A stretch of DNA of 64,000 nucleotides from Gentiana macrophylla (lineage: Eukaryota; Streptophyta; Magnoliopsida; Gentianales; Gentianaceae): contig CM047814.1 in the NCBI GenBank assembly GCA_026214975.1, forward strand, positions 23,077,058 to 23,141,057, given 5' to 3'. The notes under the pieces were generated by a model. The model worked only from the letters and a program-made list of their open reading frames with translations, was not told the DNA's origin and made no database searches. This document shows positions 26,862 through 38,820 of the stretch, piece by piece. The position numbers and the translations under genes were made by a program. Position 1 is the first letter of the stretch; each line of letters starts with the position of its first letter.

Positions 26862-28830
26862 TGTTGAATCTTACTAGTGACGATACTTGAAGTCATCACT
26901 GGTGAATTCGAGTAATAATCCGAGTGATCGGACCTCGTAAGGATAACTTAATTACTTTAATCGGTGAATTTTGTGATTATTATAGATGAGCTAATGAGGA
27001 TAGACCGCCACGTGTCTCGGAAGATTTAGGATCTAGCTATTAGCGTCCTATTATAGGCCTCTCGTGAGGAAGTTGATTGTGCTTCCATTGATGTCGTGGT
27101 CAATTACCTGAAGCGATTATGAGGCGATCATGGTGTAATCATGTCCCTGTAAGCGTGAATCATGGAACTGTTATGATCATGGGTTAAAGTCATGTTGACT
27201 TTGTAACCGTTGTATGAGTTCGTTGAAGACTTATAACAAGCTGAGGGTCTCAGACCGAGGTGAATCAACACCATGTCGGTGGTACGAGCTGGTAAGCATC
27301 TTACTTCAAATTGACTATATGCGACATAGGACGACCTGTGCCATGTCGATTGTTTATGAGTGTCATGCACTTCGTAATAGCCATTTTGTTGAGGTCGAAG
27401 TCTGTTCGAGGCCCGATGTGGTGTTGAACTCGTTAGGCCCGTTTTACTTAGAAGATCCAAAATGTGTCTTTAAGTGCCACGTGTATGAGGTCGGGTCATA
27501 CCCAAGTCAAATGCCCACAGACCTGAGCTAGGATGCAACTCATAGGTTAGCTCTGTTCGATGATGACGTGGCACGAGAAGAGAGGCTGCGACTCAACCGT
27601 TCCGACATTTGTGACATATGACAGCCTGCATTTGAAATTTGAAGAGTTGATTGCATATCCCGAGAAATCATAATTGCTTTCAAATCCTGCATATCGAGTG
27701 ATCTTTAACTCAATCATGACTTTTTACTTGCACCATTCGACTAGTTATAAAAGGCAAACTCGAATCACTGATTCATTTCTTCGCATCTTCCTCAGTCATC
27801 ACAACATTTTTGAAGAAAAAATTGTGTTCCTTCTTCAAAGTTCTTTATAGATCTCTTGATTCGTTCATCAAGTAAGTCCATATTCTCCTTTTCAGTGTCA
27901 TTCTTCTTAATTCCTTGTTCGAATTACGATACCCACTTAAGTTTTCACCATGAGTACCAATTCCGGAGAAGCCCTTAGTAGCGATTCATCTAGAAGTGAT
28001 GAACTTACAACCCAATAATCATCTTTTGCCTATCCAGATGTGGAAGAAAGTTCTCAAGAATCAATGGCGGTTTCCATTTCTGCTTATCGAGAGAAGGAAT
28101 CCCTCTTAATGATGAATATCTCTTCTTCCCTTTCCTTATCCTAGATGAATTGGTTTTGCATCCAATATACGATCAACCAAGGCATCTTCATTCCAATTAT
28201 GCCCAATCCGAAAGATAGGGTTGATGAGCCTCCTGAGGGGTATTGTATTGGATACGTGTCCCAGCCAAAGGCTGGCCTTAGGTTCCACATGATAGACCCC
28301 CTATGGAGCTGGTCTTTCTCATATTTTCCCAAACGGGATGTGGACAATGGTTGCTTTGCGTTATTTTGTAGGATCATAGGCGAGAAGTTTATAGTCCCAT
28401 TTTATAGGTCTGTTTACTATCTTGTGAAGTGTAGCAAGCCTAGAGGATGTTAATCTTTCAAACGCCAAATTAAGGACGTAACTCGACCTAAGGTTAAGAT
28501 TTTTGTCAAATGTCCGAAGTCCATCCCGAACTGGAAGAAGCTCTTCTTTTATGTTAGAGTTGTGAATTTGCCCGGCTTGGCAAGGTGGATGCGTGATACC
28601 TTGGGAATGGATGAATATAATGTCACATTAGTTGTGCCTTCGAGATGAATTATCCAGGCTCTGGGAGTTCGTTTAAGGGGGTTTCTATCTTTTCATCCGA
28701 CATGCTCCGTTTAGCCGAATTAGAGAACACTGGTCCAATGACAAATCGAGCTCTTTCCGTCACATCAAAGGATCAACGTAGGACTTTTACTAGTATGGTG
28801 GCTTGTAAGGACATTGATTAAATAAAAGTA
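26862..28830 (+). mobile_element. Degraded retroelement with gag-like fragment
   Basis: The region has a TATA-like TATAAAAGG near 27747 and a leader-like stretch, then broken coding blocks. One frame (28145-28453) reads RVDEPPEGYCIGYVSQ and GLRFHMIDPLW; a second, shifted, near 28500 reads NWKKLFFYVRVVNLPG. The PPEGY ... GLRFP-like and W..FFFVR patterns resemble the gag-like regions of plant LTR elements. No LTR pair, reverse transcriptase or integrase was found, so the boundaries and class are tentative. Confidence 0.4.
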
Positions 28831-28923
28831 TGTCACTTCCTTTAAAAATACTATGAAGTATTAATATAGATGCGAACGAGTTAGACTGAATTATCAATTG
28901 CTCCTTGAAGTTCAAGATTTAGA

Positions 28924-29069
28924 AAATGATAGATTTACCTCAAAAAGTTTATAGAATGTATACACTACGTCTTTTCTTCACAAATTTGTCAATTGCGAAA
29001 ATATCAAGACACTCACGATCACAAGATAATGTTGGTACAAACACTTTTAGGTGTAAATCTATCATTTTT
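28924..29069. mobile_element. 146-bp inverted-repeat MITE
   Basis: AAAATGATAGATTTACCTC at the left pairs with a right arm whose complement reads AAAATGATAGATTTACACC. The interior is short and non-coding. It lies just outside the RBR tandem duplication. Confidence 0.6.
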
Positions 29070-29676
29070 GTTTTCGTTGAGCTTGTGATGGTTTAGTGAC
29101 ATTTATCTTTTTTCTTAACCACCATACACCGCTACACCAACAACGAGGTTCACAATTGGTAGGCAACGTGTTTGATAAAATGCTACATCCATTTAAAAGT
29201 AGTAGTAGTGCAGCATATAAACCAAACAAGGAAGAAGATACCACCAAATCAGACCTGATTACGTTATCAGTCTCATTGTTAAGTCGACTGCAACCTGGAA
29301 AGCGTAAGGAAGCCATGAAAACCGTAGCAAGAAAGAGCCTTTGAGAGATACAAAATTATGTTGGCGCTTTGGCCATGAATCTTTTTTTTTCCGTTTAGGA
29401 ACTCAACATATATCATTGTAATCCTCCATAATTAACTTTACAAACATCATAACCAATACGTTGCAGTATTCGTGCCAATAAGTAGCTGCTGCACAATACG
29501 CATGTAAGTACGTAGTAGGAAACAGCATAATGGTAATAACTACCTCATATATATCCTAGACCCTAGTGTTAAGACAGGAAGAAGATTAAGAAGGCTTCAA
29601 GTAATATGCCAGGAGGAATACATACAGCCTTATGTAATGTAGCGGTGGTGGGTCTTAATCCTAACATCTAGGATTT

Positions 29677-31365
29677 TTAGTTTTTCACACCCATGTCAAC
29701 ATGAACAAGATACATAACAACAGCAAAGAGGAACACGAAGAACACAAGAGCCATACACACAGAAAAACAAAGCATCCTATTGAATCTTTGACATTTACAC
29801 CAATGTCTGCTGACTTGTACTCCACAGACGTAGCAAAACTGGGCTCGGCATCTACATTTTCACAAAAATAGTATATACATATATAAGCAAAGCAATTAGA
29901 TATGAGATGCACAGCTCCATGTTGAATGCTTTCCATGTTTCATCAAACTACTAGTATAATACCATTTGGCTCACCTACAAATTCAGCTGGTTGAGAAAAT
30001 TAAGATATGTAGAAGCTGGTTGCGAGGAAAAAAAAAAAAAAATCTACAAGAAAAAAGGTATAAAATCCAACTCATCAAAACATGTTATTTAAACTCATCC
30101 AATTGTCAGAGAGGATAGTCTAATAAATTCACCCGAACTTGATTCCTGTTCCGTCATAGTCAAGCAAAATCTTGTAGGATAAGGGATTTTATTAAATCTT
30201 GAATAAAGTAATTTTATCTTTGACGTTTCTTTATAACAAATCTACATTACATTCACTCCAAACAGCGTTATAACCAAAATTTATGTATAGAATTAAAAAA
30301 ATGATGAATTAATTCATGTCCAAATGTACCCAAATATATTAGAGGTAATATCAAATGTGGATTATGTTTAACTAACCAAAAGATATCTTACAAATCCAAG
30401 CCTTGTGTTATCTTCCCCAAATAAATGAAGTTAATCCGAAAAAAGGCAACTCAAAAACACCAACCCCACCACAACCCCAAAAGTTTCAATCAAAAATTGA
30501 ATAAAAGATCAACTTCAGAGTAGATTTAGTAGTTTTTAAAATATGCTTAAAGTGAAAGGAGTAAATGGCTGCATAGAGATAAGGTGTGCTTTCCTTGAGA
30601 AGGTATAATAAAGAAGAAAATGAAGGAGAAAAAAACAGAGTAGCAAAACCTGCAATTGATGATCCGGCAGCCATTAACACGCTCAACAAAGTGGCGACAC
30701 CTAGGACACCTGATCCAACCCTTGTTCTTCGCCAGAATCCCAAACTCCATATCCCTACTTTCCCTGAATTCCCGACTCTCATCACACCCTAATACCCCGT
30801 GCCATGGCAGCATGCACCGGAAACAGAATGGTGTCTTGCAATTGGGACAAGTGGCCTTCTTACCACGGCGTCGGCCGCCGCACTCGTTGACGATCAACGC
30901 CGAGCAATTTCTGTTAGGGCAATAACTTCTCTCCAACTCCATGACTGTTGACTCACACAACACGTCACACCATCTCACAAACACCTTGGGGTCAATATGA
31001 GGCTGACAAGTAAGAGGGTCCAGAAATTGGCTACAATCGAGTGCAGGGCAGGGAATTTTGCCTATGTTGTCATCCAGCTTAGCACAGATGTATTTGATCA
31101 TACACTCTGAGCAGAAAGGGTGGTCACAGTGTAATAGGAATTTGAACTTCTGAACAATAGGAAATTGCATCGGCTCGATGCATATTTCGCAAGTGGAAGT
31201 TTGGGTTTTCGGGGTGGTGGTCGTTGAGCTTGAGTGGTTGTTCTCTGGTGATTGTGGAGGAGGAGGCGGCGGCGGTGGTGGTGGTTCGTTGTCTTGTTGT
31301 CCCATGAGGAAAGCTGTTAACCTGCCAAAAGTAGCAGCAATGAAAAGACTAGACCTAACCACCAT
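29677..31365 (-). CDS. RBR (RING-IBR-RING) E3 ubiquitin ligase with C-terminal membrane anchor, copy A
   Basis: Two exons, 30650-31365 and 29677-29851, give 296 aa. After a proline- and serine/threonine-rich N-terminus, RING1 starts at Cys59 (CEICIEPM ... HCDHPFCSECM), IBR spans about 149-194 (CPNRNC ... CPNCKTPFCFRC) and RING2 starts at Cys220 (CPRCRHFVERVNGC). Cys233 of NGC is the expected catalytic thioester cysteine, and the exon junction completes CRCRAQFCYVCG. A hydrophobic stretch near residues 262-284 predicts a tail anchor, as in RNF144-type RBR ligases. Such enzymes take ubiquitin from an E2 and pass it to substrates; the substrate is unknown. Translation may instead start at Met21 (31305), whose MGQQ begins with Gly2. 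Copy B is the tandem paralogue. Confidence 0.85.
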
Positions 31366-32144
31366 TGCTCTTACTGTTAGAGAGGAGGTGGTGGGGTGGC
31401 CGGTGGGCGGGGCCGTGGGCGGGCGGTGGCCGTTTGTGGACGAAGCAGAAGCAGAAGAAGCAGTTTACAATTAAAAAAGACACACTATAGGCGTTTGGGG
31501 AAAGAGACAAAATTTTAGGTGTTGGTTACAGAAATGAGTTGTATGTATGTACATAAGCACGATTTAGGGAGGGTGGGCGTGTTAGACGTGGGGGATGCCG
31601 AAATTTACTAAAACGAAGTATGTATGTATAGACCTGGCCAAATGAAACCAGGACAGCTGGTTGAAACCCGGAACAGCGAGTTTCCAAAGCAAACGGTTGG
31701 CCAGGTTAATGTCTGCGGTTTGTGATTTTTGAATCGAACGACCGGGCTGTCGGTTGAGCAGGACCGGCGGAACAGGTTGAAACCGAATCTTTATAAACTT
31801 TCTTTGTAGCAGTCGATTTTTTATGTTATATGTTTATGCCATATTTTTAATTTATGTGTAAATGATGGTCTAAAAGTTTTTTACCATAATATTAATGCAA
31901 TACAAACTGTGATTTCACATATTTTAGGTAGAAATATTCAGTTAATAAGTGGTATAAATTTCTTAAAGAGAAAGGTCATCGCCAAAGTCAAATCTAGCAT
32001 GATATATACCGTATAGGTGGAACACGACTCATGATCTTTGGAAAAAACAAACAAAATTAAAAATACCTTTTGTGAATTTTTAAATGAACATTTGTCGAGC
32101 GAATATCGTTTGTATCCTCTATTTGGACTTCATGCAAGAAACTG

Positions 32145-32900
32145 ATGGATGTTTTTGAAATATTCAAAAAATTTACAGTATTGTTTTCAAAATGTTATCA
32201 ACCCACGGCACATTTAGTCTTGCCTGCTTGTGGAGAAATAACTTCCGAGTTTGAAACCATGGAACACGACGCAGAATTATTTCAATGTTTAGTGCCGATG
32301 AAGGAGAAATGGAATAAATACATGTTGTATATTCCTGACACTTATCGCATTTCTTCTATGCTCGACCCTCGTATAAGACTAGTAGGTGTGTCTAACATGT
32401 TAGGTGTTTACTATGATGCTTTGTCTGTTACTCATAATGTTCCCCCGGTAGATTTTACAGTTGAAGTAGTTAGACTAGAAAATTTATTAAACGCTTTGTA
32501 TGTTGAATATGAGCATATGTATGGATTGAGAAACGACGCGGTTCCCAATCCATCCGCAAGTGCTTCTACTAACCCTGCAGACGTCCTACAGGGACTTAAA
32601 AAAGTTCTGGATAAAATGAATTCGAAACGACAGAAGGGAGCGACATCGCCATCCAATCAATGAACAGAGATATCCAAATTTCTAAACACAACATTTGAAG
32701 GCTGTGAAATCGAGACCTATGATTTCGAGTTCGACTTATTGAAGTGGTGGAAGAGACATGTTAAAGAATATCCAGTTCTGGCAATGATGGCGGTCGAGTT
32801 TTTAAGTTGTCATGTTTCGACCGTCACTGTTGAACGATGTTTCAGTATGACATGATATGTGCTTACCAATAAAAGATGTTAAACTTCATCCCACCACTTT
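32145..32900 (+). pseudogene. hAT transposase C-terminal fragment
   Basis: An open frame (32145-32663) shows FEIFKKFTVLFSKCYQPTAHL and YRISSMLDPRIRL, the spacing region of plant hAT transposases. A second, shifted block (about 32670-32860) encodes FDLLKWWKRHVKEYPVLAMM and STVTVERCFS, the hATC dimerisation motif. The BED zinc finger and the first catalytic part are missing and the frame is broken, so it cannot make an active enzyme. Confidence 0.8.
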
Positions 32901-33374
32901 GAAGAAGCAATTTCTTTGTCAAGATTGGGTACGAGCCGAGAAGAGGTGCAAGACATTGAGTCGAGAAGATGAGAGTCACAGATTCGGCGGTTACACGAAA
33001 ACTTCGGAGGAGCAATGTTACCGAATATCTAAGACGTCGATTAAAGGTATGCAATTTATATCTTACTTATATATTTGTTACATTTTATAGAACAACTATA
33101 AAAGATTAAAAAAAAACCTATTAAAAATAACTATAAAAAACCTACTACTAAAAACTAAAAAAAAAACTATAGAAAACTATTAAAAAAACCATTAAAAAAA
33201 TCCGACGGAAACTATAAAAACCTATTAAAAATAACTAAAAAATACCTACTACTTTAAACAAAAAAAAAGTATAGAAAACTATAAATAAAATAAAAATAAA
33301 AATAAAAAAAACCATAAAAACCATATACAAACCTAAAAAATTATATGAAACTATATAATACAAACACATAAGAA

Positions 33375-33597
33375 CAGGGGCGGACCCACGTACCCCAGGG
33401 GAGGGGCACGTGACCCCACTGGAATTTAAAAAAAAAAAAAATTTAGTGTTAAAACTATGTAGTTTTGTTGTTAAAAAGTGTAATTTTGTAGATAAAAATT
33501 GATGTTTTAGACACGACCCTAATCGAAATTTTTGGATAAAATATGTAGTTTTAGACTCCGGTGACCCCACTGGAATTTATTTCTGGATCCGCCACTG
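33375..33597. mobile_element. hAT-type MITE with perfect 8-bp target duplication
   Basis: The ends are CAGGGGCGGACCCA and (complement of the right end) CAGTGGCGGATCCAG, inverted. CATAAGAA occurs directly on both sides (33367-33374 and 33598-33605), the 8-bp duplication typical of hAT elements. It is nested inside the larger hAT element at 31629-34773, so it is the younger insertion. It shares termini with the element at 53601-53766. Confidence 0.85.
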
Positions 33598-34773
33598 CAT
33601 AAGAACCATATACAAACCTAAAAAATTATATGAAACTATATAATAAAAACACATAAGAATACTATAAAAGACTACAATAAAACAAACATTTAAAAAAATA
33701 CTATAAAAATACAAAAAACAATAAAAACCTATAACAAACCATAACAACACTACACAAAACTAAAAAAACTATAAGAAACTATAAAAACACCCAAAAAAAC
33801 CATATACAAACCTAAAAAATTGTATGAAACTATAAAATACAAACACATATATATACTATAAAAGACTACAATAAAACAAACATTTAAGAAACCTTTAAAT
33901 ACTATAAAAACATATAAGAAGACTATAAAAGACTAAAAAAAAACAATAAGATAAACGACTAAAAAATAAACAATAAGAACTACGTTGCTTTGATTTTTTA
34001 TATGTGTTGTCATCCGACACGATTACATATAGAAAATACGTAGCAAACCGAATTACTGTACATGTGTTGAAAAAATAACACAATTTACATATAAAAAAAT
34101 AACACAATATATCTCACCTAATATTTAATAAAACAACATTTATAATCAACGATATCTTAAAATCGACTAAAAAATTATAAAAAAAACTATAAAAGACTTT
34201 AAAAAACAATAATAAAAATTACTATAAAAACTTTTACAACAAACTATAAAAGACTAAAAAAATATACAATAAGAACTTCGTTCGCTTTGATTTTATATGT
34301 GTTATCTATACAACACGATTACATATAAATGATAATCGTAAAGCAACGAATTAATTAATGTCGTTGAAAAATAACACAATTTTTCAAAATAACATTATTT
34401 ACATATAAATAAAATAACACAATATTAATATTATTTTTAAAACCGAATAGAAAACTATTTATAAAAAAATATATATTATATTCGATTTAGTAATTATCGT
34501 GAAAAGAATAATATTTTTTTATTGTAGTGAAAATAATAAGTATTATATGAAAATGAAAAAAAAAAATTATGAATTTTTAAAACCGTGGCCGGAACCGTGA
34601 TCTGAACCAGGAGCAAACCGGTAAACCGTGAACCGGCACAAACCGGCAACTGCCGGTTTTGAACAGTAAACCGCCTGTTTTTCAAATCGGCGGTTCGTCA
34701 AACCGGCCCAAACCGGTACTGTTTAAAACCGCCGGTTCCGGTCCGGTCCGGTTCGTCCATTTGGCCGGGTCTA

Positions 34774-36480
34774 TATGTACATCGATAGATATGAATAATA
34801 AAAAACATAATAATGATATGTATGAATTTGTTTAAAATTAGATTGTTTTATACAAGAGAATAATTATTATTCAACGGTCATTGATGAACGATATCAAGTG
34901 AAGAAGTGAGATGTATCAAAATCACCCTTTCACACTCTTGTTTTACAAGAAAGATGTGTGTAAAACTCATCTTTATCACAAACAAAATCATTGTTATATG
35001 ATAACTTATGTTGTTTTATATTGGTGAATAAAACATCTGATACGGATGGAGCTACGGATGCAAACAATTAACAAATTATTAGTACAACAAAGGAAAGATG
35101 TGTCACACAGGGCAGAAAACGATTCATCCTCTTGATAACAATATCTCATCCGTTCTTATTTAATTGATTAATTCAACAATATGAAATCTCGGATTTCTAA
35201 ATGAAATCTATCTTTCATTTCTTAGGATTTACTTCTCCTATTCTTTTTAACTTAACAAGTTTTTCTTTGGCATTAAGAAAGAGAAAACCAACTTATGTCT
35301 CTAAAAAATACTATAAAAAGACTCCAAAAGCCGTAGACCTCAGAATTTCGTGTTTTTTGTGTCCAGAAGGCTTGCACGGTTTAAATCACCGAGCACCACC
35401 CTTGGAGAACCGGCCCTGTCGAGTTTCGAACAGGGTTCTGGTTGCATTTATGCGTGCTCAGCAGACTGAAGTTCGAATTTCAAAGTGGCTAAGCACCCAA
35501 ATGTAGTTTCGTTCCGCAATCCTCTTTCAAAGGTAAAAGTAATCTTTCCGTAGAGATTCTCAATTCTGATCTTGATTAGGTTTGAATTTCATAGTATTCA
35601 TATTACATTCATTTCTTGTCGTATATTCGAGTGGTTACGGAAAATAGTTGTAGTTTTCTTCCTAGATTCAGCTTTGATAAGGTAATGAGGTATTCTTGTA
35701 AAAAAAACCATCTTTATTTTAAAGGTTGTGTGTTTGACTTATTTAATTATTGATTTATCTTAAATTGCACAATTGGGACGTAATTATGTTTGTATGGTAG
35801 TTGACGGGTAGTTGTGGCACAAAAAAACAGACACTGAGAGTTTGGTCAAGTTGGATCCCGATAGCACTGTCGGAGAACCAACCCAGCTGAACCGTTAGAG
35901 CTAGGTTTTCGGCAGTTCAGTGATGTATGCAGTATCTCCAAGTACTGCATGTTTTCTGGTAATTTTGCAGACGGTTTTATGCATTTTGTAACGAGTAGTG
36001 GAGATATGTTGGTAGTGTGGTGTTGCAATAGCCTTTGAATGATAACATAGGGGGAAATTGGCTTAAACATGAGCTTTTGTACTCTTACGTGCTCCTACAT
36101 GCTTGATGTGACTACCTAAATATTCATGTATGGTACAATTACTTACCCAACAACGTACTGAACGGAGTACCATGATTAAATATCATGTCGGATGTATGAC
36201 TAGTTGTATTTCTCATGTTGTACTAAGACGATGTATCGAACCAGGTACCGTGATCTTACGTGTCACGCTGGATGTATGGCTAGCCATACTCCCCGTGTTG
36301 CAACATGCCGTCATGCTATGTGGTAGCATGCATTGTACCCTTGACTATTTGGTTTTGTTTTTCAAGACAAGAACATGAAATACGAACAAGATAGATAGGA
36401 CAAGAACATGAACACACTAAGTAGGTTAATAAGAAAATTGAACAAGTACGTGCAAAATGAACTAATGTAGTTAATATGAC
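34774..36480. other. Copy A downstream segment, no gene recognised
   Basis: This stretch is collinear with about 38900-40580. Conserved landmarks include AAGGCTTGCAC, GGTCAAGTTGGATCCCGATAGCAC and GTCGGAGAACC. A 101-codon frame at 35201-35506 exists in this copy, but the matching part of copy B is interrupted, so coding is unlikely. It may be an old non-coding or gene-derived sequence. Confidence 0.4.
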
Positions 36481-37231
36481 ATGTTTTATATGCATTGTGC
36501 ACGTCATGCTTTTAAACTAGTTTTCCACATGTTTCAAGTCAATGCTTTTAAATTGTTTTGTAAACTGCGTAAAGTATATTCATGTCATGTCTCCTGGCAT
36601 TTGACAACATAAATCTCTTTTTTTTTTTTTCATTTTCTATTCTTTACTAGGCATAGTTTAATCCTTTATTTGGAATAAGAAATATGCGGGTACCTGAAGT
36701 GTTTGATGGTGAACTTGGTGAGCAAGTTTAGGATGAAGTCCATGGATGCCTAAATGTATGACATGTATGACCATTAGATATGTTTTGTTTCGTGTACTTG
36801 TCACACATCTAACGATAACAAATGGAACCAAGACTCGATGCAAAAAGGCAACTTTCTTTGATCACCTGTAGCAAAGAGTAGTAGTGCAGCATATAAACCA
36901 AAAGAGGAAGAAAGAAAGATACCACCAAATCAGACCTGATTACATTATCAGTCTCCTTGTCAAGTCGATTGCTACAAGGAAAGCATTGATTTCGATCCCA
37001 AGATTTATCTATCTATAATAATTCACTTTACAAACAGCAGGTTGCAGCATTCGTGCCAATAAGTAGCTGCTGCAGCATTATGGTAAGTAACCTCATATAT
37101 ATCCTAGTGTGTGTTAGACAAGAAGAAGATTAAGAAGGCTTCAAGTAATATGCAGGAGGAGGAATACAAACAGCCTTATGTAATGTAGCGGTGGTGGCCT
37201 TAATCCTAACACATCTAGGACTTTTAGTTAG

Positions 37232-38518
37232 TCACACTGGTTTTGGTTTGTTTGGGGGAACAATAAACAGAATAGCTGCAAAGAGGAACACAAGAAGAAC
37301 CATACACATCCAAAACCAAAGCATCCTATTGAATCCTTGACATTTACACCAATGTCCCCTGACTTGTACTCCACAGACGTAGCAAAACTGGGCTCGGCAT
37401 CTACATTTTCACAAAATATAGTGTACATAATAAGCAAAGCAATTAGATATGAGATGCACAGCTTCATTTCAATACCACCATTTGGCTCACCAACAAATTT
37501 AGATGGGTAGAAGCTGCTATCAGTTAAGGTGCACAAAAACCTTGCAGGATCACGGATTATATTCCAATACAGTCTAAATAACATCACAACCAAAATTTAG
37601 GTATAGAAAACAACTCAAAACCAACCCCCCCCCCCACAACCCCAAAAAGTTTCAATTGAAAATTTGAATAAAAGATCAACTTCAGAGTAGACTTAAGGTG
37701 TGCTTGCCCTTTAGAAGGTATAGGAAAGAATAAAATGAAGGTACTAGCAAAAAAAAAACAGAGTAGCTAGCTAACCTGCATTTGATGATTCGGCAGCCAT
37801 TAACACGCTCAACAAAGTGGCGACACCTAGGACACCTGATCCAACCCCTGTTTTTGGCCAGAATCCCAAACTCAATATCCCCACTTTCCCTGAATTCTTG
37901 ACTCTCATCACACCCTAATACCCCGTGCCATGGTAGCATGCACCGGAAACAAAAGGGTCTCTTACAATTGGGACATGTGGCCTTCTTACCACTGCGTCGG
38001 CCGCCGCACTCGTTGACGATCAATGCCGAGCAATTTCTGTTAGGGCAATAACCTCTCTCCAACTCCATCACTGATGACTCACACAACACGTCACACCATC
38101 TCACAAACACCTTGGGGTCAATAAGAGGCTGACAAGTAAGAGGGTCCAGAAATTGGTTACAATCGAGTGCAGGGCAGGGAATTTTGCCTATGTTGTCATC
38201 CAGCTTAGCACATATGTACTTGATCATGCAGTCTGAGCAGAAGGGGTGGTCACAGTGTATTAGGAATCTGAATTTCTCAACAGACAATTGCATCGGCTCG
38301 ATGCATATTTCGCAAGTGGAAGTTTGGGTTTCTGGGGTGGTGGTGGTCGTTGAGCTTGAGTTGTTGTTCTCTGGTGGTTGTGGAGGAGGAGGCGGAGGTG
38401 GTGGTGATTCGTTGTCTTGTTGCTGGTTATCTGGAAGTGGCAAAGAATTCCCCATGAGGAAACTCGTTATTAATCTGTCAAAAGTAGAAGCACTGAAAAG
38501 ACTACACCTTACCACCAT
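37232..38518 (-). CDS. RBR (RING-IBR-RING) E3 ubiquitin ligase with C-terminal membrane anchor, copy B
   Basis: Two exons, 37776-38518 and 37232-37400, give 303 aa. Domain order equals copy A: RING1 from Cys69, IBR with CPNRNC and CPNCKRPFCFRC, RING2 from CPRCRHFVERVNGC with the expected catalytic Cys near 242, then CRCRAQFCYVCG. The tail, MLWFWMCMVLLVFLFAAILF, is a strong transmembrane segment ending in PPNKPKPV, whereas copy A ends HVDMGVKN, so the anchors have diverged. Translation may begin at Met22 (38455): MGNSLP fits the N-myristoylation pattern MGxxxS, which copy A has lost. The intron is shorter (375 bp) than in copy A (798 bp). The frame is intact. Confidence 0.88.
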
Positions 38519-38696
38519 TGCTTACTGTTAACGAGAGGAGGTTGGGGGGGGGGGGGGGTGGGGGGGGTAGGTATGGGCGTAGCAGATTATAAATAAAAGG
38601 ACACACTATTTGCGTTTAAGAACAGACAAAATCTTAGGTGGGGCGTGTAGATGTGGGATGCCAAAATTTACTAAAAGTAAATAGTAAATTTTAGGT

Positions 38697-38820
38697 GATT
38701 CAAGACCAATAGAAATTTAGAAAAATATATGGGATCCAACCGTATAAAATACAAATGTCATGTATTTGTGTATTTGTGAATTTGCTCCTGTTTTAAGAAT
38801 TTTTATTGGATGCATGAATA
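38697..38820. repeat. MITE-like repeat, copy 2 of the 1546-1724 family
   Basis: It shares with 1546-1724 the ordered motifs GACCAATAGAAA, CCGTATAAAATA.AAAT, TCATGTATT and TTTTATTGGATG. It lacks the strong terminal palindromes of the first copy. It lies just upstream of RBR copy B and is absent from the matching part of copy A. Confidence 0.45.

Larger units (their letters stand above)
31629..34773 (+). mobile_element. Degenerate hAT transposon
   Basis: The termini TAGACCTGGCCAAATG and (complement of the right end) TAGACCCGGCCAAATG match at 15 of 16 positions. Both subterminal regions are rich in AACCGG and CCGGTT motifs. The flanks (TGTATGTA and TATGTACA) suggest a decayed 8-bp target duplication. 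Inside lies the C-terminal part of a hAT transposase, then about 1.8 kb of very AT-rich sequence made of reiterated ACTATAAAA-like units. It is absent from the matching place in copy B (about 38880-38910). Confidence 0.75.
29200..36480. repeat. Tandem segmental duplication, copy A (with hAT insertion)
   Basis: Matching landmarks in the same order link this segment to 36876-40580: AGTAGTGCAGCATATAAACC near the start, the RBR gene, TAGATATGAATAA followed by GAATTTGTTTAAAATTAG, and TTGACGGGTAGTTGTGGC. Copy A is longer because it holds a 3.1-kb hAT transposon. Without the insertion it is about 4.1 kb against 3.7 kb for copy B. Boundaries are approximate. Confidence 0.8.

Noticed and set aside
30656..30925. 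Plus-strand open frames over the RBR exons (also 38184-38531)
   Set aside because: They are antisense to RING-IBR-RING exons with clear domain evidence.
33895..34107. Minus-strand 70-codon frame in the AT-rich hAT interior
   Set aside because: It is low-complexity, Phe/Tyr-rich translation of AT-rich repeats.
38530..38575. Poly-G tract as a regulatory feature
   Set aside because: It is a simple homopolymer at the RBR copy B leader, equally well explained by slippage or consensus error.
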